Shown here piece by piece: positions 21,197 through 32,121 of a stretch of 64,000 nt of DNA. The position numbers and the translations under genes are program-made. The first letter of the stretch is position 1. Every line of letters begins with the position of its first letter. The DNA comes from Sthenelais limicola (taxonomy: Eukaryota; Annelida; Polychaeta; Phyllodocida; Sigalionidae), in contig OW804094.1 of assembly GCA_942159475.1 (NCBI GenBank), positions 16,551,708 to 16,615,707 on the forward strand. The letters run 5' to 3'. The notes beneath the pieces were generated by a model. The model searched no databases. It saw only the letters and a program-made list of their open reading frames with translations, and was not told the origin of the DNA.

Positions 21197-21590
21197 GATT
21201 TCTCTCTCTCTCTCCTCTCTCTCCCCCCCTCTAATCTCTCTCTACTCGCTTTCCTCTATCTCCCCCATTCTTTCTCTCCCCCTTTTCTCTCACTTTCTCT
21301 CCCTCCAATCTCTCTCTCCTCCCTCTGTCCCCTCTCTCTCCTCTTTCTCTTTCTCCTCCCTCTGACCCCCTCTCTCCAGCATGTAATTCCTTGATGTATG
21401 GAAACGATTGTATATGGCTGGGGTATATGCTAAAGAGAGAGTGAAGAGAGAAGCACAGAGAGAGCCATAGGGAGGATGAGAAATGTAGAGGGAATAGAGA
21501 GGAGAGAGAGAATAGAGAGTCATAGGGAGAGGGTAAGAAGAAAGAGAAAGGTAGAGTGAGGGAGAGGAGAGAGAGGAGAGAGAGGAGAGT
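21197..21590. repeat. Pyrimidine tract followed by purine tract
   Basis: CT-rich 21197-21378, then about 50 bp of mixed sequence, then GA-rich 21433-21590. Together they form a long imperfect inverted repeat able to fold as a hairpin. Confidence 0.75.
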
Positions 21591-21592
21591 TT

Positions 21593-21680
21593 ATATGTGA
21601 TGTATCACAGGAAAATGAGTCACAAATCACCAAGAAAATGGATTTTGAGATACCATCATATATTTGGAAAGATGTGATTC
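21593..21680 (+). mobile_element. Family B 5' fragment
   Basis: TATATGTGATGTATCACAGG with GGATTTTGAGATACCATCAT, truncated shortly after. Confidence 0.7.
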
Positions 21681-21863
21681 CAATGACAATCATTCCGATA
21701 AGTACAACACATTAAGAAACTGGCGTCTATACAAATACCCTATTAAAATATTAAATATATGCGATGTGGGATATGTGTGCCCTATATTACTGTACGGAAG
21801 GGTAAGGTGACGAGTAAGATGGAGTACATATAGCAGTAGTAGCTCACCTCATTATTTGTAAAA

Positions 21864-22269
21864 TATGTGATGTGCTCCAGGAAAATTAGTCACAGGTCGC
21901 ACAAGTTATGTTTTCCAAATTGCTTTATTCACAAGATCGCTTTATTGGAATGTTATGCTTTTTGGTAGGTGTAGCGTTTGATCTCATACGAATACATGTA
22001 TTAAGTTTCAGGACTGTGTATTAAATATATCCTTGTGTTTCGAAGGTCATCCCATGGAGTACATTTAATTGCTTGACTGGTAATTGCCCATTCAGAAATG
22101 TGGCAAACTTTTTTTCAAACATAAATATATCGAAGAAAAAATATTTAGAAACACTTCTTAGATGTGCTTAATGTTTACCACCATTGAAATCGGCTTGATC
22201 TCATCTTTTCAAATATGATATCTCAAAATCCATTTTTTGCGGCTTGTGATCCATATGATACATCACATA
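21864..22269 (-). mobile_element. Family B MITE, full length
   Basis: TATGTGATGTGCTCCAGGAA to TGATACATCACATA with the CGGCTTGATCTCATCTTTTC block. About 406 bp. Confidence 0.82.
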
Positions 22270-22790
22270 TATATGTTAGTTTATCGAGGATCCATATCAG
22301 TAGCAAGGCTTTCCAGTGGGCTGTGCCAGGTTTTAGCCGGGCTTTTAGAAATAAAATATGGTTCAGAAGATTCCGTAAAAGCTATTATCTTAATGTGTTG
22401 TTAAGAACTAAGAAGGTGAACCCTCAGCAGCAAAATCATGATAAGGCCCAAACAAATTTGACCATGACTGATTCATGGGGCATTTTATTTTACAAAAAAG
22501 CTAATAAAAGCACAAAAACATGTTTTCCTAACAAGGAACTTTCAAAAGGCGCATTTCCGTTGTTTAAAACAACTATTGTTATAAAAAACTGACATTTTTT
22601 TTCAGTCCCAGAACCTGGTTTCCTATATAAAAGAAAGTTACCACCCCACCCCTACATAGTTTTCAGCCAGATAAATCGGAAATACGCCTATTTTTTGTGG
22701 CCTAACGTCAGTCCTATAGGTCAAACAAAACGTAAACTTGATAAAAGAAATAGTTTTTTGTTTGTAATAGCTGAAAATGCGGCTATGAAT
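22270..22790 (+). other. 125-codon open frame, probably chance
   Basis: A frame from 22215 to 22592 starts inside the end of family B, then reads GFSRAFRNKIWFRRFRKSYY and a Lys/Asn-rich remainder. I recognise no family and see no splice or codon evidence. No other repeat is identified here. Confidence 0.15.
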
Positions 22791-23025
22791 GGGTCAGATT
22801 TTCAGAACATGTACAATTGGCAGCTCTACACATTTAGGAAATTCGCCTAAATTAAGCTGAAAAATGAAGAACACCGGGTATATCTGAGTATATTTGGTAT
22901 CACATTGATATAAAGTATCAGTTCTGTTATGTTAAACTGCATTTTGAAGCTCATTTTTGTCTTAAATGTGGGTTATTTGAGAGGATAAGTGAAGGTGAAT
23001 TGTACATTTTCTGAAAATCTGACCC
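22791..23025 (+). mobile_element. Family A MITE, subfamily A2
   Basis: GGGTCAGATTTTCAG to GAAAATCTGACCC. Flanks GAAT and AAAT differ by one base. Confidence 0.92.
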
Positions 23026-23169
23026 AAATACTAATACAAACAACCCTTTCGCCTGGACAAGTCAATAAAAGTGGACTGAAACCATTCTCTCTATTCATAA
23101 TCAGAGAATGGACTGGTGCCCCGTACCTAGACTCTAATAATAGAACGGTCGATAAAAATAGACAAAGGT

Positions 23170-23404
23170 GGGTCACATTTTCAGAAAATGTACAATCTAA
23201 ACTTCTACACATCTCTCACATTCTGCTAAATTAAAGTGACAAATGATAAATACTGAGTATATCTGAGTGTATTCTGTATTGTATTCATTCAATAAATCTC
23301 TCTGGTTATGTTGAATTGTGTTTTGAGTCTAATTTTTGCCTTAAATTTGGGTTATTTGTGATGATTTCTGAATGTGAATTGTACATTTTCTCGAAACTTG
23401 ACCC
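23170..23404 (+). mobile_element. Family A MITE, subfamily A3
   Basis: GGGTCACATTTTCAG to CGAAACTTGACCC. Flanks AGGT and AGAT differ by one base. The right end is of type epsilon. Confidence 0.88.
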
Positions 23405-24099
23405 AGATAGCGTTCCTAGGTTGAGGGAGAGCTTCTCACGGATCATTACTATCAAAGCAGTAGTATGGACATGCTCATAGATTCTATGGCAACTGCTCAT
23501 ATAATAAGTGGAATAACTCATATCGTAAAGGGAACAGCTCATATAATAGATGAGGTTTTTAATAGGTAAACCTGCCCAGGCATATTGCCATTTTTCTGCT
23601 CGGGCCTTGTAGAAGGGACTATTAATTACCTTTGAGCTACCTGTGTATTGTCAGTGTGGTTATTTTAGGACTGGGACTGGGATTCCATAGAGATTGAATG
23701 AGGTTTACATTGTGAAGTTTATTCTTTTTACTAACTGAAAGGTGCCCGTCTGGGAGGATGTGAATCAAAGTGGTTTGAACCGGTTTGAACCTGTCTGAAC
23801 CAGCTTTTGAAATTAATTATAAACAAAGAAACATGTAAGCAGTCTATGTCCAAACCCTTATCTTACCCTTATATAGGTTAGGGTCTCACCGGGGGCAAGA
23901 CTGTCCTTTCTAAGAAACCCCATTAAAAATGTATACCTGTACATAGGATAAAGATGATTCTGTCCAAACATGGAAGGGTGTAGTTACCCTAAGGGTGACT
24001 TTCATGGGTTCGAGGGGTTTAGGTATAGTACTACCAAGTGATATACTGGGGCTGCCTTGCCTGACTACCAAGCCAGGATTACCCAACGGGGAAATACAT
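23405..24099. other. No recognised feature
   Basis: About 700 bp with no gene or repeat that I can name. Confidence 0.4.
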
Positions 24100-24550
24100 G
24101 GGTCAGATTGTCAGAAAATGTACAATTCACCTTCACCAATCCTCTCAAATATCCCACATTTAAGACAGAAATGATCTTCAAAATGCAGTTTAACATAACA
24201 GAACTGATACATTAAACCAATGGTATACCAAATATACCCATGCAGATATACCCGGTATTCTTCATTTTTCAGCCTAATCCAGCAAGAATTCTACATTTTC
24301 TGAAAATCTGACCCTAAACCTGCCGATCACCTGTTGGCCGGGGATTCATCCCTTTCCATTAGTATTATCAACGCAGCGAGCAGAGCCAAGATAAACCTAT
24401 TGAGTAAATGATGCAAGACAGCATCCATTCATTAAGGTAATAATGATCATATATGTCATCCATTATAACCACGCCTGCAGCAAGGAGTACGCCAAGGGTC
24501 ATTAGCCAAGTGTAGAGCTGCTAATTGTACATTTTCTCAAAATCTGACCC
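24100..24550 (-). mobile_element. Composite family A element carrying captured DNA, TSD ACAT
   Basis: 24100-24314 is an A2 element with a shortened right arm, ending GAAAATCTGACCC. 24315-24505 is the 191-bp passenger. 24506-24550 is a second right arm (CAAGTGTAGAGCTGCTAATT to CAAAATCTGACCC). ACAT lies at 24096-24099 and 24551-24554, so the whole 451-bp unit was inserted once. This is Pack-MITE-like architecture. Confidence 0.92.
24315..24505 (+). repeat. Captured 191-bp passenger
   Basis: Same length as 11488-11678, with 4 substitutions: one at GGTAATAATGATC and three near CATTATAACCACG. Confidence 0.92.
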
Positions 24551-24642
24551 ACATGAAGAACCACCTCGGACGTATCAGATGTTATGGATCTGTGGATGGA
24601 CATCGGTTGGAGACATTAATGGAGTTAGTAATTAATACTTTA

Positions 24643-25050
24643 TATGTGATCCGTTTTAGGAAAATGAGTCATAAGTCGCAAAATATGGATTTTGAGATAT
24701 CACATATCTGAAAAGAGATCAAGCCGATTCCAATGATAGTAAACACTAGGACACCTAATATGTATTTCTATATATTAAGTTTGATATTTTTATTTTTTAA
24801 AAAAAAGTTTGCAATGTTTCTGGATGGCTAATTACCAGTAAAGTAACTAAATATACTCGATACAAAGGCCTTCAAAACTCAAGGATATATTTAATATAAT
24901 GTCCTGAAATTTGGTACATAGATTTATATAACTACAAGTGCTAAACCCTCCAAAAATCAGAACATTCCAATGAAGAATCTTGTCAAGAAATCACTTTGAA
25001 AAATATCAATTCTGCGACTTGTGACTCATTTTCCTGGAACACATCACATA
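24643..25050 (+). mobile_element. Family B MITE, full length
   Basis: TATGTGATCCGTTTTAGGAA to TTCCTGGAACACATCACATA, about 408 bp. Confidence 0.85.
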
Positions 25051-25132
25051 TACAAGAGCCCTGAGGCTCCATGGGTTGGTGTGACACAGGTAGTTGGACA
25101 TGGCAGTCGCCCGGTTGGTAAGAGAACCAGTG

Positions 25133-25350
25133 GGGTGTTTCATAAGTAACGCAGTCCACGTTCGTTATGGTAGCGTAACTATGGGTCAGATAGCGATAAA
25201 CTTGAGCCGCTTTCGTTATAGTAACGCAAAATTAATTGTCTTCAATTTTGGCCCTTAGCACGCGCTATGTTTAAAAATGTCGTTCTTTATTTGGTAACGA
25301 CTGTTGTTAGGTCCTATAACGCACGCTGCGTTACTTATGAAACGCAGCCC
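25133..25350. mobile_element. MITE with GTTTCATAAGTAACGCA ends (family M)
   Basis: GGGTGTTTCATAAGTAACGC and GCGTTACTTATGAAACGCAG are inverted. The outer bases GGG and CCC also pair. AACG/CGTT motifs recur inside. Single copy in this window. Confidence 0.75.
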
Positions 25351-25405
25351 AGACGTTTAATACAGAGTATGGCTGAGAAGAGAATTCTTTTTAGTTTTAT
25401 TGCAG

Positions 25406-25765
25406 GTTAAATGATTCCCTCCTGGAGCAATCTAGTCTTTTCTACTGTGGAACAATCTCTGACATCTACTAGTACGGAGAGTGTACAACAACTCAGGGGC
25501 TTTACTAGAATAATGAGGTAAATCTATATATTAGAAAGCAATAGCTAGCGACAACCCCTTTGCCACTGACACTGTTCCCTTTTATAGGCAATCCAGTCTT
25601 TTCTAATGTGGAAGTTGATCAACAATCTCTGATATCTACTAGTTTGGAGAGTGTACAACAACTAGTACAGTTTACTAGCATAATTAGGTAAATTTATATA
25701 ATTATAAGAAAGCCATAGCTAACTACGACCCCTTTGTCCCTAACACTGTTGCCTGCTATAGGCTG
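25406..25765 (+). repeat. Tandem duplication with exon-like units
   Basis: Two copies with a period of about 161-170 bp, plus the first bases of a third before a family A insertion. Each copy has a frame from AATCTAGTCTTTTC or AATCCAGTCTTTTC that stays open to an AG/GTAAAT donor-like site (25517/25518 and 25687/25688). Copy 2 is preceded by TTTTATAG and copy 1 by TTTTATTGCAG. The copies differ by an in-frame 9-base indel, but eight of nine changed codons alter the residue, which argues against purifying selection. Confidence 0.6.
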
Positions 25766-25993
25766 CAGTCATCTGAAAATGTACAATTGGTCTTCACCGA
25801 TCCCCTCAAATAACCCAAATTTCAGACAAGAATAAGGTTCAAACACAGTACAACATAACCAAACTGATTTTCTGAATCAATAGAATGCCAAATATACTCA
25901 GATATAGCCAATCTTTACTATTTGTCCGCCTAATTTAGAAAATTGCACCAAATATGTAGAGCTGCCGATTGTACATTTTCCGATGACGTGACC
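25764..25993 (-). mobile_element. Family A MITE, left end lost
   Basis: CTGAAAATGTACAATTGGTC through GATTTTCTGAATCAATAGAA to CGATGACGTGACC. It replaces the body of the third tandem unit. Confidence 0.82.
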
Positions 25994-26229
25994 TTACAAC
26001 ACACCTGTAAACAGGTCAAGGTCGTTACACATAACGTTATGTCGTTACGTCATGGACGCAAAGGGAGGCCTCAGGTGGCAAAGGTAGAAACTAAAACAAA
26101 TATGGCGGCCACGTCACATTACTAACCACTCTATACATAGATGTAGTCCTTCTCACTGCACATTAATGGGCAACTGCATGGAAGCACACCACTCGTAAAT
26201 ATCCCTTAATGGGGGATGGAGAGACATAA

Positions 26230-26464
26230 GGGTCAGATTTTCAGAAAATGTACAATTGTCAGCTGTACACATTTAATAAATTCTGCTAAATTAGGCTGCA
26301 ATTTGGTCAATACTAAGTAAATCCGAGTATATTCGGCTTTGCATTGATTCTAGCAATCTGTTTAGTTAGGTTGAACTGTATTTTGAACTTTATTTTCGTC
26401 TGAAATTTGGGTTATTTGAGAAGATTGGTGAAGGTGAATTGTACATTTTTCGAAAATCTGACCT
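26230..26464 (+). mobile_element. Family A MITE, subfamily A1, TSD ATAA
   Basis: GGGTCAGATTTTCAG to GAAAATCTGACCT, flanked by ATAA. Confidence 0.93.
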
Positions 26465-26580
26465 ATAAGGTTAGGCACAAACAGACACACAAATGAAATG
26501 CTTTTTTTTATTTTTTTTTGCAACAACTGCATTCATGTTGGAGTGGAAATAATGTAAAACGACATGATGGAAACACAGAT

Positions 26581-26815
26581 GGGTCAGATTTTGTGAAAAT
26601 GTACAATTCAACTTCACCAAACCTCTCAATTAACCCAAATTTCAGACGAAAATACAGTTCAAAATACAGTTCAACCTAACCAAACAGATTGCTAGAATCA
26701 ATGCAATGCCGAATATACTGGAATTTACCTAGCATAGACTAATTTGCAGCCTAATTTAGCAGAATTTACTAAATGTGCCCAGCTGCCAATTGTACATTTT
26801 CTGAAAATCTGACCC
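26581..26815 (-). mobile_element. Family A MITE, subfamily A1, TSD AGAT
   Basis: GGGTCAGATTTTGTG to GAAAATCTGACCC, flanked by AGAT. It is inverted relative to the copy at 26230, with 116 bp between them. Confidence 0.93.
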
Positions 26816-27002
26816 AGATATAAAGGCTGGGAAATGGAGTTGGAGACAAAAATATCGTAAAACCGAGGTAAAGGGTACTGGCTTTGGCTTTGCCCTACGT
26901 GTATTCTATGATGCCCTTCCTTGGAGTTCCTTAGAGGTTTACCATCAAAAAGGTTATGAATAAATGAAGAAATCGCATGTCCTGGTCAGATAAATAGTAT
27001 AT

Positions 27003-27237
27003 GGGTCAGATTTTCAGAAAATGTACAATTCGCCTTCACTAATTCTCTCAAATAACTCACATTTAAGACAGAAATGGGCTTCAAAATGCAGTTTAACATA
27101 ACAGAACTGATACTATAAATCAATGCGATACCAAATATACTCAGATATACCTGGTATTTATCATTTTTCGGCCTAATTTAGTAACATTTCCTAAATGTGT
27201 AGAGCTGCCAATTGTACATTGTCTGAAAATCTTACCC
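27003..27237 (-). mobile_element. Family A MITE, subfamily A2, TSD ATAT
   Basis: GGGTCAGATTTTCAG to GAAAATCTTACCC, flanked by ATAT. Confidence 0.93.
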
Positions 27238-27679
27238 ATATGTGGAATCATTCTTTTGATATGAAGTTGATGAATAGCATATAGACGGTATTTTAGAAAG
27301 ACCTAAATACAATTATGTTTCATATTACTTCATAGTATACTATTTTATACTATTCATTTATCTAGTATTATCTAAAAATATCTATGAGTAATATTTATAG
27401 TGGGCAGATATAAAAGAAAGTAGGAAGAATTTATAAAAGCCTGTTTAGAAATGGTTGAGAGTTGGTGAAAGGATTCGCTACCAAATAATCGTGAGGATTA
27501 GAGTGAGTACAAAAGATTGTGCCTCATGAGAAATAAGCACTCTAGGCCAGCCATCATTCTAAGGCACTCAATCCCTTAAAAACAAACCTTTCTGAATAAG
27601 GATTCTTCTTGTCCTTTGTTGGAGAATTAAAAATGCGCAACATCCATGATTTTAATTCACAAGAGCACCTGACGACCAG

Positions 27680-29090
27680 GGGGAGTTGTGCGTGAGTGGG
27701 TGGGTGGGTGGGGCTGAGGGAGGGGGTTGAGAAGGAAGAAGAGGAAGAGGTGTTGGAGAAGAAGGATGAGAAGGAGCTCGTTGAGGACTAGTAGGTAAAA
27801 AAAGGAAGGGTAGCACGAGGAGTTCAGGAAAAGGGGAGATGGTGGACAATAATATGCAGAAGAACAGAAACGGAAGGCGAGAACAATTGGGGACAGGCAG
27901 ATGGATGGGTAGAGTGAATAGGAGGAGAAGGGGGGAAAGGAGGAGAAGGAGGAGGAGGAGGAGAAGGGGGAGAAGGAGAAGAAGGAGAAGGAGGTGAAGG
28001 AGGAAAAGTAGTTGAAGGAGTTGGAGAAGAAGGAGAAGGAGAAGAAGGAGGAGAAGGAGAAGGAGGAGGAGAAGGAGGAGGAGAAGGAGGAGAAGGAGAA
28101 GGACAAGAAGAAGGAGAAGGAGGTGAAGGAGGAAAAAGAGGTGAAGGAGTTGGTGAAGAAGGAGAAGGAGAAGAAGGAGGAGAAGGAGGTGAAGGAGGAA
28201 AAGGAGGTGAAGGAGGAGGAGAAGGAGGAGAAGGAGGAGGAGGAGAAGGAGGAGGAGGAGCAGGAGGAGAAGGAGGAGGAGGAGCAGGAGGAGAAGGAGA
28301 AGGAGAAGAAGGAGGAGAAGGAGAAGAAGGAGGAGAAGGAGGTGAAGGAGAAAAAGGAGAAGAAGCAGGAGAATGAGAAGAAGGAGAAGGAGGAGAAGGA
28401 CAAGGAGGAGGAGAAGAAGGAGAAGGAGAGGAAGGAGGAGAAGGAGGAGGAGAAGGAGAAGGAGGAGTTGGAGAAGAAGGAGATGGAGAAGAAGGAGGAG
28501 AAGGAGAAGAAGGAGGAGAAGGAGGTGAAGGAGAAAAAGGAGAAGAAGCAGGAGAATGAGAAGAAGGAGAAGGAGGAGAAGGACAAGGAGGAGGAGAAGG
28601 AGACGAATGAGGTGAAGGAGAAGGAGCAGGTGAAGGAGGAGAAGGAGGTGAAGGAGAAGGAGAAGTAGAAGGAGAAGGAGGAGAAGAAGGAGAAGAAGGA
28701 AAAGAAGGAGAAGGAGAAGAAGGAGGAGGAGGAGAAGGAGGTGAAGTAGGATAAGCAGGAGAAGGAGAAGAAGGACGAGAAGAAGGTGCAGGAGAAGGAG
28801 AAGGACGAGAAGGAGGAGAAAGAGAAGGGGCAGGAGGAGCTCGCAGGAGCAGGAGAAGGACAAGGGAGAGTAGAGAAGCAATAGAAAGGTTGGAGGTCAA
28901 TTTCAATGAGGAGGAGTAATGGCAGAAGAAGAGGGCGAAAGAGTAGGAACAGCAGAAGAAGGAGCAGCAGCAACAGGAGAAGGAAGAGCAGCAGAGGAAA
29001 AGGAGCAGGAGGAGGAGTTGGTGAGGAGCTCGGAGAAGGAGGAGGAGTTGCAGGAGGAAGTGGTGGAGGTAGTGTAGGGGCTCAGGTGTT
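27680..29090 (+). repeat. Polypurine tract (GAAGGAGGAGAAG)
   Basis: About 1.4 kb of nearly pure purine on the + strand, based on AAGGAGGAG and AAGGAGGTGAAGGAG. It has block-level repetition, for example 28290-28410 and 28480-28600. The Lys/Glu and Leu/Ser/Pro open frames are products of the repeat. Confidence 0.95.
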
Positions 29091-29256
29091 GTTTTGAGTA
29101 ATGAGGCTTACCTGAGAGTGGTGTTAGGGGGATACCCACCTGCGTCCACTAACAGTATGTTACCTGGTAGACGCTCTACACTGTTGGAACAACTGGGTCC
29201 ATCATGTTTACGCTATAGTGTTGTATTCTTATACTCCAAAGTTTTTGTTCACCATT

Positions 29257-29350
29257 TTTTTTTATTTAGAAAATATTTTATTCAGGTCTACAACATTTCC
29301 ACACGTACAAGTATGAATATTTTTTGAGGACAGCCTGGTTTAAACAATTA
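29257..29350 (-). mobile_element. Retroelement tail (family K)
   Basis: TTTAGAAAATATTTTATTCA followed by GGTCTACAACATTTCCACAC and GGACAGCCTGGTTTAAA, shared with 61602 and 62451. Confidence 0.6.
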
Positions 29351-30159
29351 GAGAAAGGAAGATGTTATACATTAACGCTGTTTAGGACAGTACATGTTTA
29401 AATACATTCATATTTTAACTGAGATAAGTTACTAAATTAAGTTACAGTTAAATACAAAATGAATAAGGTACTACATGCATGGTACTGTTCACTTTCTTCA
29501 TGTCAATACTTAATATACATATACATCAGTGCTACTAATGAAAACACCTATAAGGATTGTAATCCTTTGGATATGGAACAATGAAACTGTTGAACAAACT
29601 AAGATTAAGTTAATTAATCGAACTTAATCGATAAATTTATATTCAGCATTCAGAGAATTACTAGTAATTATTTACACAATCCAAGCGTAATATTGGATAA
29701 GATACTTTCGAAATTGAATGGAAATTGTCTGGAATAGAAATAATGTTTCAATGAATGGATGTTGACCTCTACATGAATAAAGACGTTAGCATGGTTTCCA
29801 TCTTTAGTTTTTATAGTTGGCAGCTTTCTTGGTGCTAGTTCACACGACGGTAGCTTTCCTTGATTCACTTGGAAAAACTCTAAACATATTTTCAAAGAAC
29901 AGTGAAGACCGTTTACTTTTAAGAGTGTAGAGGTGTAGAGGGATCGATAGATTCCCATTGTCCATCCCCGCCTCTCACCTTGTTAGACAACAAAGGCCGG
30001 GGTGACCTCTGGTGTGGGAACTGGTTGTTAGCGACGGAGAGTTTCACAAACACTTTCTGTCTTTTGTCGCACCTCTCTGACACCAGTAATTATTTCCTCC
30101 GAGTGTCTCCCAATAGACTATAATGCAAGTTTTAGATCTAAATATATATCAAAATGAAA
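29351..30159. other. No gene recognised
   Basis: AT-rich. A 96-codon frame on the - strand (29668-29958) has no recognised motif. Confidence 0.35.
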
Positions 30160-30163
30160 ACAT

Positions 30164-30595
30164 GGGTCAAATCATCAGACAATGTACAATTGGCCTTCAC
30201 CAATCCCCTCAAATAACCCAGATTTATTTAATTCTACAGCCTTGGACCTTTTGTTCTTTGTACTATATATCAAAAGGCTAAAGAATGATGGTTATTAAGA
30301 GGGCCTTGGACCTGATTTCAGCAGGAATTTCGGGAGGGATTTTTTAGAGCCTCTGGCTTGGACCTTTTTAAGGCTGCCACCAAAAGTGGGCTCCCCCCCC
30401 CCCGGTAGCGACTCCCCTGTTTAAGATGAAAGTCAGGTTCAAAATACAGTTCAACATAACCAGACAGATTTATTGAATGAATATAATACAGAATACACTC
30501 AGATATACCTAGTGTGTATCATTTTTCACTCTAATTTAGCAGAATTTGATAGATGTGTAGAGCTGTAAATTGTGCATTTTTTGAAAATCTTACCC
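30164..30595 (-). mobile_element. Family A MITE (A3) with a 196-bp insertion, TSD ACAT
   Basis: GGGTCAAATCATCAG to GAAAATCTTACCC, with ACAT on both sides. The body is interrupted after CCCAGATTTA. Confidence 0.88.
30227..30419 (+). mobile_element. Foreign insert inside family A
   Basis: About 193 bp flanked by TTTA (30223-30226 and 30420-30423). It contains CCTTGGACC twice and a C run, with no obvious terminal inverted repeat. It is either a small insertion with 4-bp duplication or a captured segment. Confidence 0.6.
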
Positions 30596-30639
30596 ACATA
30601 TGACTCTAAAACTCAAACATGTGATCGATTTATTGATAT

Positions 30640-30847
30640 ATCTTTTTAAAGCGATTTTCTCAGGGGTGCGTTTACAAAAAAGAAAAATATAGTATAAAAA
30701 CGAATATCAGCAATCTGAGATACTTATTAGATGCCCTATTCTTTACTATCATTGGACTCCGCTTGATCTCATCTTTTCAAATAAGATAATATCTCAACAT
30801 TATTTTTTTGCGACTTGTGATACATTGTCCTGAAACCCATCACATAT
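30640..30847 (-). mobile_element. Family B fragment
   Basis: CCGCTTGATCTCATCTTTTC to CTGAAACCCATCACATA. The left half is lost. Confidence 0.7.
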
Positions 30848-31194
30848 TGTAGGCCTACATTTTTTTTTATATTTTTATTGGCCACATTACATTACACAAA
30901 TTTATTTCTTCTTCAATTCAAAATTACGCATAACAAACACAGCTGTTATATTTCATGCGTTGCCCGAAAATTACGACACGATGGTACTTATCTAACTTCA
31001 AGGTTATAATTTCAATGCACATTACCTCTATCTTTCTACATTTTCATGATAACAAATTAAGTGTTTGTTCAAACCCCCTCGAAATTCTTTCAAAACTCTG
31101 TACGAAAGATCAATACGAATCTGTTCTTAGCACATTACATGTATCTTGCTACCCTAATTAATACGTGTCATCGGCTTACATATATGATACACCA

Positions 31195-31290
31195 CCGGAA
31201 GCGGAAGGGGATCACTAGGATTTCAAAGATGGCGGAAGGAGGATGTGATGGATTGGGAGAGTTTCCATGTGTTGTAGCCATTAATTAGGT
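31195..31290 (+). promoter_or_regulatory. ETS/YY1 promoter-like segment with short ORF
   Basis: CCGGAAGCGGAAG (two ETS sites, 31195-31207) is followed by AAAGATGGCGGAAG, a YY1-like motif that is also a good Kozak start. The ATG at 31229 opens 19 codons (MAEGGCDGLGEFPCVVAIN). The stop TAG (31286-31288) is directly followed by GTTAGT, a donor-like site. It could be a first exon and UTR, or chance. Confidence 0.3.
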
Positions 31291-31428
31291 TAGTGTGGGA
31301 AGAGGTAGGATGGGTATGGTTACTGCTGAATATCTTTATACTATGGTGTACTGGTAGTGTTGAACCAATTGTGGTAACCGCCTGCAGTTTCACATATTAA
31401 ATGCTTGTCCACACCTTTACAAGCTTAT

Positions 31429-31659
31429 GGGTCAGATTTTCAGAACAGGTACAATTCGCCTTCACCAATCCTCTGAAATAACCCAAATTTCAGACGAAAA
31501 AAAACTTCAACATACAGTTAAACCTAACCTAAGAGATTGCTAGAATCAATGGCCAACTATACTCGAATTTACCTAGTATTGACCAAATCGCAGCCTAATT
31601 TAGCAGAATTTACTAAATGTGTAGAGCTGCCAATTGTACACTTACTGAGGATCTGACCC
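31429..31659 (-). mobile_element. Family A MITE, subfamily A1
   Basis: GGGTCAGATTTTCAG to TGAGGATCTGACCC. Flanks TTAT and TCAT differ by one base. Confidence 0.9.
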
Positions 31660-31730
31660 TCATAGCTAATTATCATGTTCTTATTTGATTCTCATTTCAA
31701 CTGCATGTGTGCCACCTGTGTGACACCGGC

Positions 31731-32121
31731 TGTGATGTGTTACAGGAAAATGAGTCACAAGTTGCAAAAAATATTTTTTGAGATATCATCATATTTGAAA
31801 AGATGAGATCAAGCGGATTCCAATGGTGGTAAACATAAAGCGAATCTCAAAAGTAATTATCCGATTTCATGCATGGAAAAATGTTAGCAACATTTCTTAA
31901 CGGCCAATTACTAGTAAATTAGCTAAATATAATGCTCAGGATGACCTCAGAAACACATAGATACATTTAGCACGCAGTCTTGAAATTCGGTACATGTATT
32001 GCTACTACAAAGAACATTAAACTGTCAAAGAATGAAAACATTCCTGTAAAAGAGACCTTGTGATTAAGACATTTAAGATAACTTTTGTGAATTGTGACTC
32101 ATTTTCCTGGAACATATCACA
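31731..32121 (+). mobile_element. Family B MITE, nearly full length
   Basis: TGTGATGTGTTACAGGAAAA to TTCCTGGAACATATCACA. No flanking TA on the left. Confidence 0.82.

Noticed and set aside
27652..28973. Open frames of 360-438 codons, Leu-, Ser/Phe- and Pro/Ser-rich, on the - strand, and a Lys/Glu frame on +
   Set aside because: All come from the GAAGGAGGAG polypurine repeat. Several frames are open at once and the composition follows the trinucleotides.
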